From Eutrigla gurnardus (taxonomy: Eukaryota > Chordata > Actinopteri > Perciformes > Triglidae): a stretch of DNA of 64,000 nucleotides. The stretch covers positions 13,536,944 through 13,600,943 of the forward strand of contig OY741287.1 of NCBI GenBank assembly GCA_963514095.1, written 5' to 3'. Of the stretch, positions 1 to 10,535 are shown piece by piece; position 1 is the first letter of the stretch, and the number at the start of each line of letters is the position of its first letter. A program made the translations under genes and the position numbers. Under the pieces are notes generated by a model. That model made no database searches. It had not been told where the DNA came from and was given only the letters and a program-made list of their open reading frames with translations.

Positions 1-9
1 GAAGCTCAC

Positions 10-3000
10 CGTGAGTTCCTGGACCTCGTCCTGCCTCTCTGGAAACACGCTGATGCCCCCTGCTGGTTTCTTTATTGCTCTCTCTGCAAACTGCTTCTCC
101 ATTTTTCGAGCCAGGTCACTGATTTTGTTCTCTAAAAGAATTCATAAAATACATTCTCATTAATGCAAGTTGACATTTCTAAATACTATCCTTGATTTCT
201 CAGGTTTTCAGAGTTTTGTTTACGTACCATGAATGAAAAACTCAACTAAAAAACCTGGACTCAGAACAGAACACTTGCCTTTGCCAGAGTTCCTCTTATC
301 CACGTTGCCGTTCTGGTCTTTGTAACTCTGGAGACGTTTCGGGTCAATCTCCTGAAGCTCACTGAGCTCCGACCACTCGTCCTCCTCGTCGCTGCCCATC
401 TTCGTCACCGTGGTCTTGGTCCCACCACCGAGCGACCCCCTAGCCAGCTGGGGGCTGGAGGAGTGTCTGGCTGGAGCCGGCCTGGCTTTGCTTGGTCTGA
501 TTTGGACCTGGTTTAGTCTCGACTGTGGCGATTTACCCCTCTGGTGTTTTGGGGGTTTTTCCTCCTCAATATCCGTGTCCTCTTCTTCCGATTCCTCATC
601 TGAACTGAAAGGAGGGGTCCTCGAGAATCACAGAAACCGTTTTTAACACATCGTTCAACTTCAACCTACAGAAAGCATGTTATTTTATCCAGTTTCTCTT
701 TACTTGGATGTGAAGGTCCTCAGAGCGGACTTGACGTTGGGCGTAGAGGTCTTGGGTTGGACGGCGGTCCTGATCCTGGGTGCCGGCTGGGGCGTCTTGG
801 CCTGTTTGACTGCAGGTCCAGACATCACCTGGGTGGCTCTGGACGGCAGGCTGCTGGATCGAGGGCGGATCTGCAACACTGCACGCAGACAAAAACACTA
901 TTAGAGGATCAGACACAGACTGTGTGTCAGAGCTTATGTTAGTTTATGTGGCAGCAAACGAGCTTTCCCAGATTAGACCGATAGTGATGTGTGCACACAG
1001 TCAAAACCAATTACAAGCCGCTAATGCATGGATGACAAGCTAGTCGTACAAAGTAGTACAGTGTGATTCCTAGAACTTAGAGGAGATGATCTCACGTGCT
1101 AAGAGGCTTTTTGATGACTCGCCTTGAACCGATTGCCTGGATCTGGACTGAGACTCGGGAGCAGGGTCGCTGCCTCTCCTCTCGCCGCCCAGCTTCTGCT
1201 CCACAGTGCTGGCTATCTCCTCCCGATGGCGCCAGTATTCAGGCATCGCCTTGGCGACGCTCTCCCGCTTTGAATGCACCTTGGCCAGGATGGAAGTGAG
1301 CGCTCTGTCCTTCAGACCGCTCTGATCCTGAGAGGAGGGTCGAGGGAAGTTCTGATTATGATGGGCATTCTTCATCTGAACAAGTTCAACGGAGGCAACA
1401 AACGGCTGCAGGTACTTACAGGTTTGACTCCCAGGCTCTCCAGCTTCTCCATAACAGCTTGCTCCAGATCCGGCCGCATCTCTTTCTTGATGTTGGGGTT
1501 CCTTTTCAGAGCACTGCTGGTCAGCCTCGGCTTCTTCTCTGGCACGGGCTCGGCCTTCTTCTCCGCTGGCCGCCTCTCAGAGAAGCTGCTCGAGTCTACA
1601 AAAGAGGTCTCCTTTAATCTGGACCATCAGGCTACGGTTACAGGCGGCAAATAGGGGGAAACGATACGCATGCATTTGTCAACTTTCACAGCAAGCTCGA
1701 TGCCAAAGGCAAGGTCGGGTTAATGGATGTGGCTGCAGCGGGGCAGGCAGAAGAGGAGAACGTCTACAAGTTGATTTGCAGCAAACAAGGCAACCAGATG
1801 ACGGATGGATGGAATGATCGGCAACGTCGACGAATGTCAGACAAGGAGCTCCCTTTCTGAAAAGTGGATCGTTTGGATTGTTTGTAGTGGGGATGTATGA
1901 GGGTCCACTGTAGCAGAAGGAGTACCTTATACATCCCAGCACAACAAAACACAACCCGTCCCTTTAAGGAAAAAGGCTGCCCACAACAGACTGATGCATC
2001 CATGCAGACATCATGCAGTTGGTCGGCTCCGGTGGTTTCGTTGCCTGTTTTACCTTTCTCCTCTTCTGACAGCTCCTGTATAGGATCCAGCTTAGGAGCA
2101 CAGACTGGCTCCTCTAATTGGACAGCACATGAGGTCAAAGGGCGTTGATAAAAGTCAGGTCAAATGTTTTTTTTAAAGGGGGGCTGTCTCTGTAAATCCT
2201 TCATGCATGGAAGCGCATGCTCAGCCTCTCTGGGAGTGACAGTTTCTTATTTCCTGATAAGACGACAGCCACTCACTTACCGAGCACAACTCTCTTTGGT
2301 TTAGGCTCCGGAGCTGGTGCACTGACGATGACTGGAAGACAGAGAAGACATGCATGCGTTGAGATCGTACATGACGTTTCCTTCAATAAAAAAAAAGGAA
2401 CTGAAATGGTCTCCATACCTGGTACTTCCACTAGTTTGGTGGGTGGATTTGAGGAAATATTCCGCATCTGGAAGTTGGGAAAAGGAGCATTTATGATTGG
2501 TAGTTTTGTCAGTGCCATCTGCTTTAATGACTAGTAATAATTGTAATCAAAAGTAATAATAAGTAATAATCAACTTTTTTATTAAAACAATGCAAGTTTG
2601 TGAACTCTGGCTGCTCAGCTGTTAGCGAGTAATGGGAAACTGTGGTGCCATTCCAGGAAAAGTATCCGTTTCCTGTGCACTATGGTTCCTGTCAAATATA
2701 CAGTATCATCATGTCTCAATACAACACAATCTGAGGCCAAATACAGGATATCCTGAACAAGGGCTGACCCCCCGCCTCACTTCCTGGCTGTGCGAGTGTA
2801 AGTGTTATAACCTGCTCTCTCTGGGCCTTGATGGTGCGCTCCTTCTCCTGCAGCCTCCTGCCCATCTCCTGCTGCAGCCGCCGGCCGCTCTCCTGCTGCT
2901 CCGCCACGGACGTCTGCATCCTGCTCAGCTCGTTCAGCAACTGGGAGGCGACGTTTCACGGCTTCAAATTACACGTAAACGACATAATAATGATGAGGTT

Positions 3001-3941
3001 TGATAAGAACACATACCTGGTTCTTTTCAGACTCGTGTTGGCCCTTTATTTCCTGCAGCCTGGATTCCCACTTTTGATCCTAGAGGAGAATATTTGTGTC
3101 CTCAAAAGGATTTCATTCACTTGTAATTATGGAAAGAACATCTGGCCTCGACACTGACCTGTTTCTTCAGTTGGTGTTCCAGCTTCTGCATGGCTTGGAT
3201 CTGCATCTCTTTGTAGTTGTCCAGATCTCTCTCTGGCTGCGAGTGAACAGGGACGGACGATTTCTCAAGCTTGGCGGTCTGATTCTGATTTGCTTCCTAT
3301 GAATAAAAATAGTAAAAAAAAAAAAGGTATGAATAAAATATATGCTGGAGAACCAAAATGGATCATCCAAGTATTCTTTTCGTACATTGAGAGCCTGAAT
3401 GTTCCGGGTGTAAAGATACTCCATCTCTCTACGCATGCCGTCCCTGCTGTCTTCTATCTTTCTGTCCATGCGCGCCATCTCCTCCGCCTTAAAGCGGTCC
3501 AATTCTCTCAGCAGGTCTTTTTGCAGGGACTGCTGCTCTTTTTCCTGGAATCACGACGGAAATCAAACGAGCAGGAACCAGAAGTTTGGCATTTTTGCTT
3601 TAAAAGTAGTCGTTTTTCCTACCTGAGCTGTTTTGGCTTGCAGGTCCTGTTGCTGCTGAACAATCTGCTCCTTCAGACCGCTGATCTCCGATTTGAGGCT
3701 GTCGATCTGAGATTTCTTCTCACTGTCTGACCGGAACTCTGGAAGGACGTAGAAGAACAAAGAAAACAAGATATTTGTGTAACAACACAATGTGAGGAAG
3801 CGTATCATATTTCAGCTGCAAATACATCTTCACAAGACATCCTTAAATGATTTAATGCGCGACGTACCGGTCTCGTACTCATCAGGGTTCCTGATTCTGG
3901 AGGAACGAGGAATTGAGGAAGGACTTTCCACAATGTGGACA
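10..3941 (-). CDS. dzip1: DZIP1/DZIP1L-like gene, 14 exons (partial at both ends)
   Basis: DZIP1 proteins sit at the base of the primary cilium and act in ciliogenesis and Hedgehog signalling. I read exons, in transcript order, at 3868-3941, 3623-3738, 3386-3544, 3159-3296, 3017-3079, 2812-2940, 2419-2467, 2281-2331, 2054-2113, 1420-1595, 1096-1351 (or from 1327), 704-878, 279-604 and 10-131. Every junction has AG and GT (one GC) and all phases agree, giving about 631 codons. Order of features: a zinc-finger half (CPHCGKSF), long coiled coils, the motif PIQELSEEEKG, a segment ending EKLESLGVKP, a basic Ser/Pro-rich stretch, an acidic patch (SSDEESEEEDTD), and an EDEWSELSELQEID segment. These match my memory of the DZIP1 family. 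DZIP1 versus DZIP1L is not settled. The exon at 10-131 has a donor, so the gene continues to the left. No exons upstream of the zinc finger were found. Confidence 0.85.
277..278 (-). other. GC-AG splice donor
   Basis: On the minus strand the exon ends AAAG and the intron starts gcaagt. This is the perfect consensus expected at the rare GC-AG class of U2 introns. The following exon at 131 restores the phase. Confidence 0.7.
3868..3941 (-). pseudogene. dzip1: dzip1 zinc-finger exon, damaged
   Basis: The exon opens with a C2H2-type half, Cys-x2-Cys then KSFLNSSFLQ, and should continue into the two zinc-binding His residues. Instead this frame runs Asn-Gln-Glu-Pro-stop. The frame that joins correctly to the next exon (reading ..RNPDEYET) is a different one, open through the whole exon but without Cys or His ligands. 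Bases coding the His-x4-His part seem to have been lost in a way that shifts the frame. This is either a real inactivating change or an assembly error. Confidence 0.6.
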
Positions 3942-4057
3942 CTAAAAGAAAGAAACACAAAATACAGGTATCAATATATCACCTTGTGAGTTTTCTTATA
4001 TAAAGAAAGCAAAGCTCAAGCCATATTTTTGGATATTCAATTAAAATCAAGGTTGTG

Positions 4058-5367
4058 CAGGGCTCCAGACTAACTTTATGCATTGGTTGCACTGGTGAGC
4101 CTAACTTTTTTTTTAAGGTGCACCAGCACAAAGTTCAGGTGCACCCACATTTTTCATTGCGTCGCCTTTAACACCAAAAGGTCACCTTTTCATTGCTCTC
4201 CTTTTACATAATGACGCCCCCTTATGGCCTAGGTTAACTGCAGCACCATCAGCACCCAGAGCACCCGTTTTCTCCAGCCAATCTGCACACTGATGCCCAA
4301 ACGCAGCAAATGCTTGCTTTGTGGCAGCATAAATTCCTCAAGAATAAAAAGATCATACAGGTCACTTGCCTGTAGATTGCAAATGGAAAACTGTTTATGT
4401 GATCTTAGCCTAGCCTACTTATGTTTTTACTTAGGCTATTCATTTTTAATAATATTAGGAATAGGCTACTATACAATTTCCTATTCATGATGTCTCATGC
4501 TGTAATTTGGGCCTTCAAACACTGTGCGTGTCCATGCTCCACCCGACATGTCCAATTAACATGTTGACCGGCCTCCCTTTATGCAAAATGCAGCAGTAGA
4601 CAATAACGCACTCCTTCATAGAGACGTCTGTGTCGCCGTCAATCATGAATGACGCGTACGTGGCGTTTCCAACCTCCGCAACTGTCTTGTTCTTTAGTGT
4701 GTCGGCATCTTTTTCATCAGAATAATTTCGGACTTAGTGAACGGCAACTCCTCCTTTGCAATATTGTATGCAACGATGAATTTTATAATCATTTCAGATT
4801 CCTCAGCGGAGCTGATCGATACAGCCTGACGCTGAAATGCAGCTGGGAGAGCTTTATTAACACACCTATCACGGCATGTAGTATGCTTTTTGGACATATT
4901 GCGCTTTTTCAACGTCTCGATGCGAAATGTTGTTGACTCTTCCACAAACGCACTATTACCGGCCATATTCTGACCGCACTCCCGCCAATAAATGCAATGC
5001 ATTGAGTCCCTTTCTTTATCGTACATCAGCCAGGGAAATTGCTTGAACCAGTCCTGTCTGAAGGCATATTTTTGGGCTTTTTAATTAATTAATTAATTGT
5101 CTCGGGGCCAGGCTTTCTGCCTCTCTTCATTTTTGGAGAAAATGGAAGCGCTCAGGAATACCTGCTCAGCTCGCTCACATTTTTCGAACTGACACAATTT
5201 ACAGCAGTGAAAAGGACCAATCATAGGCAAGGACCCGCCAGAGCTCTGTCTCTTATTGGTTTAGACCACGATACCATCAGGAGAACACAACGAGATGCTG
5301 TGCTTACGATTTCATAAAAATCACTCATAAAAATTTTGGTCCAAAATGGTCGCACTCTGGAGCCCTG
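4058..5367 (-). mobile_element. hAT-type transposon remnant
   Basis: The ends are inverted repeats: CAGGGCTCCAGAC at 4058 and its complement CTCTGGAGCCCTG ending at 5367. Inside, the minus-strand frame at 4694-5026 reads YNIAKEELPFTKSE, a segment I associate with ZNF862/C17orf113-like hAT transposases. The rest of the transposase is missing, so the element is non-autonomous. I see no matching 8-bp duplication: the right flank runs straight into a Tc1 relic that lacks its outer end, so the flanks were probably rearranged. Confidence 0.65.
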
Positions 5368-6545
5368 TATTGTATCTGAGATATCAGCCTGTCCAATTAG
5401 GAAGCAGCACTGATTGGGAATCAATTTCACCTGCTGTTGTGTAAATAGAACAGCCCACAGGTGGAAACGAGTGGCAATTAGCAAGACATCCCTATAAAGG
5501 AATGGTTCTGCAGGTGGTGACCACAGACCATTTCTCTGTTCTCTGCCTTTTTGGCAGATTTTTTTCTTTTTTGAATGTTTCCGGTGTTTGCACCACTAGA
5601 GGTAGCATGAGGCGGTTTCTCCAACCCACAGAAGTTGCCCAGTTAGTGCAACTCATCCATGATGGCACATCAATGCACACTGTGGCAAGAAGGTTTGCTG
5701 TGCCCCCCAGCACAGTGTCAAGAGCATCAGGAGATTCCAGGAGACAGGCCAGTACACGTGGAGACAGGCCAGTACACCAGGAGACGTGGAGGGGCCGAAG
5801 AAGGACAACAACCCAACAGCAGGACCGATATCTGCTCCTTTGTGCACGGAGGAACAGGAGGAGCACTGCCAGAGCCCTACAAAATGACCTCCAGCAGGCC
5901 ACTGATGTTCAAGTTTCAACTCAAACAGTCCCAAATCGACTCCATGAGGGTGGTTTGAGGGCCCGACGTCCACAAATAGGCCCTGTGCTTAAAACCCAAC
6001 ACTGTGTAATGCCATTGGCATTTGCTAGAGATCACAGAGATTGGCAGATTCGCCATTGGCGCCCTGTGCTCTTCATGGATGAGAGCAGGTTCACCCTGAG
6101 CACATGTGACCGACATGACAGGGTCTGGCGACGCCGTGGAGAACGTTCTGCTGCTGCAACATCCTCCAGCATGACCGGTTTCGCGGTGGCCTAGTGATGG
6201 TCTGGGGAGGCATTTCTTTGGAAGGTCACACAGCCCTCCATGTGCTTGCTGGAGGTACCCTGACTGCCATTAGGTACCGGGATGAGATCCTCAGACCCAT
6301 TGTGAGACCATATGCTGGTGCAGTGGGCCCTAGGTTCCTTCTAATGCATGACAATGCTAGGCCTCATGTGGCTGGAGTGTGTCAGCAGTTCCTGCATGAT
6401 GAAGGCATTGATGTTATGGACTGGCCTGCCTGTTCCCCAGACCTGAATCCTATTGAGCACATCTGGGACATCATGTCTCATTCCAGACCTGTGCTGTCCT
6501 CAGATCTGTGTACAGGAAGAGGTGGAGCTTTACTCTTTACTTAGA
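5368..6545 (+). mobile_element. Tc1-like transposon relic, copy A
   Basis: A Tc1/mariner transposase in two frames. The N-terminal helix-turn-helix part starts at about 5607 (MRRFLQPTEVAQLVQLIHDG). The first catalytic Asp lies in FMDESRFTLS at about 6075. After a frameshift near 6190 the protein continues, with the second Asp in LLMHDNARPHV at about 6350 and the Glu in DLNPIEHIWD at about 6440. A small internal duplication near 5745-5775 repeats ggagacaggccagtacac. The outermost terminal repeat is missing at 5368 and the C-terminus is cut at about 6510. The same cut occurs in copies C and D, so it predates their duplication. Confidence 0.85.
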
Positions 6546-6705
6546 AACATTTCTCAGAACTGCATTTCTGGGAAACCAAAAAACTTTTAATCGGACAAGA
6601 ATCTACCTACTGATGACATTTACATGACTGTTACTATGACAACCAGGAAACCACTTAGATGTTCCTATCAGATTAATGCTGTCAGTGTGGTCTTATTATT
6701 TCCGC
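6546..6705 (+). repeat. Duplicated flank of Tc1 relic
   Basis: This stretch is the reverse complement of 13140-13335 and 14400-14590, with few differences. It follows the truncated Tc1 in all three places, which shows that the Tc1 fossil moved with its surroundings. Similarity stops at about 6705. Confidence 0.7.
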
Positions 6706-6707
6706 AG

Positions 6708-6752
6708 GACAAACATGGCCGGCAGCAAAGGGACTTTTTCAGATCCCTCCAG
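6708..6752 (+). CDS. Possible 45-bp exon, function unknown
   Basis: A strong acceptor (ttatttccgcag) and donor (gtacgt) bracket 45 open bases. In the frame that leaves one base at the end, it would join in phase to the exon-like segment at 8434-8604. No homology recognised. The similarity shared with the duplicated flank ends at the acceptor. Weak evidence. Confidence 0.25.
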
Positions 6753-7171
6753 GTACGTCATCATTTCAACCAGACCAGCAGACTTAACAGCAGAATGTGA
6801 GGTTTAGAAAATCCTAAAAATCTGCCTTCGGTTCAATAACAAATAAGTCCACCTGTAGAAGGCACAACAGTCTCTTCTAGGATAAACATGGTAACACCTT
6901 GTACATAAAAGAACATATTTTGGGACTTTTCATGCATAGAAAAAGTGGGAAAGAGTTTTATGTAAGGATGTTGAAAGACTTTTGTACACTGTGAAATACA
7001 GTTTGTTTCAAATCACATTAAAATTAAATATATATTTTTGTGTTCAAATTTGTTTTGGTTTGAACTTGACATTCCGAATTCCAATGAGTACAACTTGACT
7101 GGCCACAGTCACTTAGTGAGGTCACAACACTCAGAGTTCCACATCTTGAGAAGAGATTAAAGCAGACGTTT
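6753..7171. other. No gene seen
   Basis: AT-rich non-coding sequence between the possible exon and the 19-bp tandem repeat. I found no motif, open frame or inverted repeat that I can support. Confidence 0.5.
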
Positions 7172-7310
7172 GGACACAGATCAGATACCTGGACACAGAT
7201 CAGATACCTGGACACAGATCAGATACCTGGACACAGATCAGATACCTGGACACAGATCAGATACCTGGACACAGATCAGATACCTGGACACAGATCAGAT
7301 TCCTGGACAC
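7172..7310 (+). repeat. 19-bp tandem repeat, about 7 copies
   Basis: The unit ggacacagatcagatacct is repeated about 7.3 times with almost no differences. The last unit has one base change (gattcct). Such near-identity suggests a recent or unstable array. Confidence 0.95.
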
Positions 7311-7534
7311 ATCACATCTGCTATTACTACGTTCAACCACTACTGTTCGAGAGTCATGACTTCTACATTGTGGAAGACAACCAGCGCTGTTCAGTGTCCG
7401 TCCTCCAGGAGACAACTGAGTGAGTAGTGAGGACAAAGTCCTGGGAAAACTGTAGTCTCTTACTCGATAATCTCAACCTGATCTCACGGGAAGGCGTACA
7501 AATAGCTGGACATTTTAAGGACACTCATGAAAAC

Positions 7535-7600
7535 ACGTTTTAAGCTTTTAATGTGTCATTTTGCATCATGGTTGGTCTTCACTTGCAGCATGTAGACTAA
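7535..7600 (+). repeat. Direct repeat pair with 8285-8347
   Basis: About 60 bases (cttttaatgtgtcattttgcatcatggttggtc...) occur here and again at 8285-8347 with two or three differences. The two copies bracket the foldback element and the CpG-richer stretch around 8000, as after a local duplication. Confidence 0.75.
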
Positions 7601-7611
7601 CTGGAAGGTGC

Positions 7612-7872
7612 TTCAGTCTGCAGTTTAAAAAATAACAACAATAATAATAATAGATTTTCTTTGTAGTGTACTTTTCATTCAATGAATAAAAATGAAGCAT
7701 AGTACATCAGAAAGAGGGTGCAATTTAGCAGTCAAAGGACTTTTTTAAAGTCCCAGTCGTGGTGTACTTTAAAAAAAACTTTAAAAAAGTCTTGACTTTG
7801 AATTAATGAAAAGTACACTACAAGAAATTCCATTATTATAATTGTTATTTTTCAAACTGCAGACTGAAGCAC
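7612..7872. repeat. Imperfect inverted repeat (MITE-like hairpin)
   Basis: The left arm (about 7612-7680, gtgcttcagtctgcagttt...) is the reverse complement of the right arm (about 7803-7872) at roughly 80-85 percent. The loop of about 120 bases contains a shorter inverted repeat of acttttttaaagt type. No coding frame. It looks like a foldback transposon; a target duplication was not identified. Confidence 0.6.
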
Positions 7873-8433
7873 ACAGAGAGCCCCTCTTCCCTCGGGTCGT
7901 ACCACTATCACAGGGGGGAGGCGGAGGGAAGTAGCAACAATCTTCCAATTCCTCGATTAAAAAACGTAACGAGGAGGTCCAAAACAACCAAGGAAAAGAA
8001 AACACCGGTGGAAAAGGAAGAAAAAAAGAGAGATTGCGACGGTGCCCGTGATAAAACCAGAGTCAACATCGGACCCGCGTTTCAAAGGTGGGTGATCAAA
8101 GGGATTTCAAAGGGCACGGAGTTGAGGGGGAGGAGCTTGGTGGTCGTGGGGGAGGAGCCTGAGAGTTGTAAACATTCAAAATCTGACAGAGTGCCGACTT
8201 GCCGACTGGGACTTTAATAAAAGACAAACTTCTGTGGTCTCTAACTTTATCTGTGATCACTCATTCCAAATGTTCATGTATTTTTAGGCTTTTAATGTGT
8301 CATTTTGCATCATGGTTGGTCTTCACTTGCAGCATGTTGACTAACTGATGCTGGTTCTTCCATTAGTCTCTCACACAGGCGATCATATAGTAGATAGTAG
8401 ATAGCGAACTAAGCCATGTGTTTGTTGTTGCAG

Positions 8434-8604
8434 GACGCCACACTGAGCCCATCACCAATGCAGTTAGAGAGGAGATTCTTGAAAGGGCCAGCAAGAGGAG
8501 CAGGACAAGTCCACGTCCCTCCGAGGGCTGCAGCCTCACATTTAGTGGGCCTTCATCAAGTGGCAGTTCTGGTTCATCGTACACCTGCTCATCTGACAGC
8601 TCAG
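8434..8604 (+). CDS. Exon-like segment, unknown protein
   Basis: An acceptor (tttgttgttgcag) and a donor (gtgaga) bracket 171 bases. The long frame reads GRHTEPITNAVREEILERAS and then a Ser/Gly-rich, probably disordered tail ending CSSDSSG. This composition is typical of real exons of nuclear proteins, but I do not recognise the family. The CpG-containing stretch at 7960-8220 could be an upstream exon or promoter of the same gene. It could also be a transposon-derived exon. Confidence 0.35.
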
Positions 8605-8710
8605 GTGAGATGAGACGGATCATTATATCTGTGTTCTCAACTCAACAGTGTGAGCAGTCTGCTATTAACGGCTCAGCTCTCAATCCAGATACAAGTGAAG
8701 CTGCTTGTAT

Positions 8711-8774
8711 TAAATGCTTGTATTATCAGGTCAACACTTGTCAACACTTGTTGACCTGATAACACAAGCATTTA
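8711..8774. repeat. 24-bp palindromic hairpin
   Basis: 8711-8734 (taaatgcttgtattatcagg...) pairs with 8751-8774 at 23 of 24 positions around a 16-base loop that itself repeats tcaacacttg. It is too regular to be chance and lies alone between unrelated sequences. Confidence 0.85.
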
Positions 8775-8919
8775 TAAAAATTCAGCAAACATTTTTCATA
8801 CTCTGGCATGAAACTTGCGTCACAGAAACAGCTTGGTAAACACGGAAGTGGCATCTACGCTGCGGTAGCGTTAGTTTAGCGTTAGCAGCCGAGGATAGAA
8901 GCTATCAGGCAAGCTATCA

Positions 8920-9235
8920 TGACTTAATAAACTATCGCACAGCACAAATGTTGTATCAAGAATCTAACAGAACTCTCCCTCAGAACCTGCAAAAACTCTT
9001 CATACACAGAGAGAGACACAATCTTAGAGGGAACATGATTTTCAGGCAAAGGAAGGTACGAACTACGTTAAAATCCTTTTCCTTATCGGTCACAGGTGTT
9101 AGACAATGGAATGTGTTAGAAGAAGAAGTACAAAAATCAGCAACACTAAGTGGCTTTAAGAAGAAGTATGTAAATTCAACTGTTGACAGGTACAGATTAT
9201 TGCATGTGAGTTGAAAAAGGTCTGAGGCACGAATC
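8920..9235 (+). mobile_element. 5'-truncated Rex/CR1-type LINE 3' piece
   Basis: The frame 8948-9214 is about 85 percent identical to the end of the LINE at 38720-42300. Both share QRKVRTTLKSFSLSVTGVRQ and GFKKKYV and end a few residues later. Only the end of ORF2 is kept, as in ordinary 5'-truncated LINE insertions. Confidence 0.85.
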
Positions 9236-9417
9236 AGCAGACATGGTGTTGTGACGGGATGAGAGCATAACGAATGAACATTCTGTACCCAAACAATAAG
9301 TTGAACCTGAGAAACTTGTATGGTCCGATGTCAGTTGTACGTAGCAGGGAGTATCAACAATGTGGAGATAAATTAGGTACGAATACTAATCGTGACTGTT
9401 AAATCCAACAGTCCACG

Positions 9418-9708
9418 ATGGAGTTGCTGAACTGGTCACTGAATGCTATCGACAGAGTGTTCTCAACACGGCGTGCGGGTTCTGGTGAACCTACGTGCCC
9501 CGACGGGACCTTTATGTCCGGCTACATCATGGATGGTTGGGGAAAGTGGCAGCGGCGGCGCCAGGGTGGGGCTTGGTTGGGCTATAGCCTCATCGAGAAT
9601 TGTGTTAGCCCTACTATTAGCCCTACTATAAAACCACCAAGAAAAAAACAACAACAAAATAACCAAGAAAAGTGCGGAGTTCAACAGCACCACCACGTCA
9701 CGTCGTAA
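9418..9708 (+). CDS. Unassigned 96-aa reading frame
   Basis: An open frame with an early ATG. It contains CPDGTFMSGYIMDGWGKWQR, then a hydrophobic patch and a lysine/glutamine-rich tail ending HHHVTS. I do not recognise it. The overlapping +1 and minus frames are also open, so open length alone proves little. It may be a piece of an unknown mobile element. Confidence 0.2.
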   Translation: MELLNWSLNAIDRVFSTRRAGSGEPTCPDGTFMSGYIMDGWGKWQRRRQGGAWLGYSLIENCVSPTISPTIKPPRKKQQQNNQEKCGVQQHHHVTS

Positions 9709-9779
9709 CGGCATTCAGGCAGCTGCGATGACAACTGTCACTGATCAGGGTTCATTAACAGACTGTACTGTCCGTACGT

Positions 9780-10280
9780 CAACGTCACTCATGTGAGCCC
9801 GCTTTTAGTGTATGCTCGACACAGAGACAGTAGGCTACTAGTTTGTAAGCTACCTGGCTCTAGCAGTTAGCGTTAGCAGCTTATAGTCACTCACGTTAAG
9901 TTAACGTTAGTAAGCATGGATACATTTGTTTTTAAACGTCGTCGGACGGAACAACAGATGGCGGTGGAGGGCGTGTTGGATAAAACTACTGACGCACCGT
10001 TGACACCTGCAGGGGAAGATGACCACTCGGGTCCCGGCTGTTAACGTAACTATTCACGTTTCGCTGTCTCTGTCTCTGTCTCTCTCTCACTGTGTGCGTG
10101 TTTATAGCTGTGGGAGGGTGTTGTCAACGCTGCCGCCAGGATTCAATTTCAATGTACGCACAAAAACAGCAAATACAACAACAAATGGAAAAATACTTTT
10201 TTAAGACAAAATCTAATGTTTTCAGTATCAGTGAAATCAGTAGTGTATATGATGGTGATAGGCCCCGGTGCAAATATTTT
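9780..10280 (+). mobile_element. hAT-like 5' fragment
   Basis: An ATG at 9916 opens MDTFVFKRRRTEQQMAVEG. This is the same style of start (MD-x-FV-x-basic) as the hAT derivative at 59601-60901 and other hAT transposases. It is followed by a possible donor near 10044. The rest of the transposase is absent. The end near 10256-10290 (ggtgcaaatattttttttgtgccc) is not a clear terminal repeat. Confidence 0.35.
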
Positions 10281-10535
10281 TTTTGTGCCCTCCATCCCCG
10301 CCCTAATCACCATAGCACCCTTGTGAGCACTCCGCGCACGCACACACACGCTTGGAGACACACACGCACAGTACGGTATGATAACTCTCCCGGCCCAGGG
10401 AGAGAGACATGCATCGGCTCGGCCCACAGTGCTCAGCAGCAGAGAGGTGACGAGACTAGAGCCGAGCTGTATTGTGTAGTGGAGAGGGGCCAACACATGC
10501 TATGCGTAATTACGCACACACGCGCGATCATCCTC

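Noticed and set aside
680..916. Minus-strand frame with an apparent ATG near the end of dzip1.
   Set aside because: The phase of neighbouring exons requires a different frame here (basic, Ser/Pro-rich), and 704-878 is the exon.
3096..3730. Plus-strand frames over dzip1.
   Set aside because: They are shadows of the minus-strand coiled-coil exons, which have consistent splice sites and phase.
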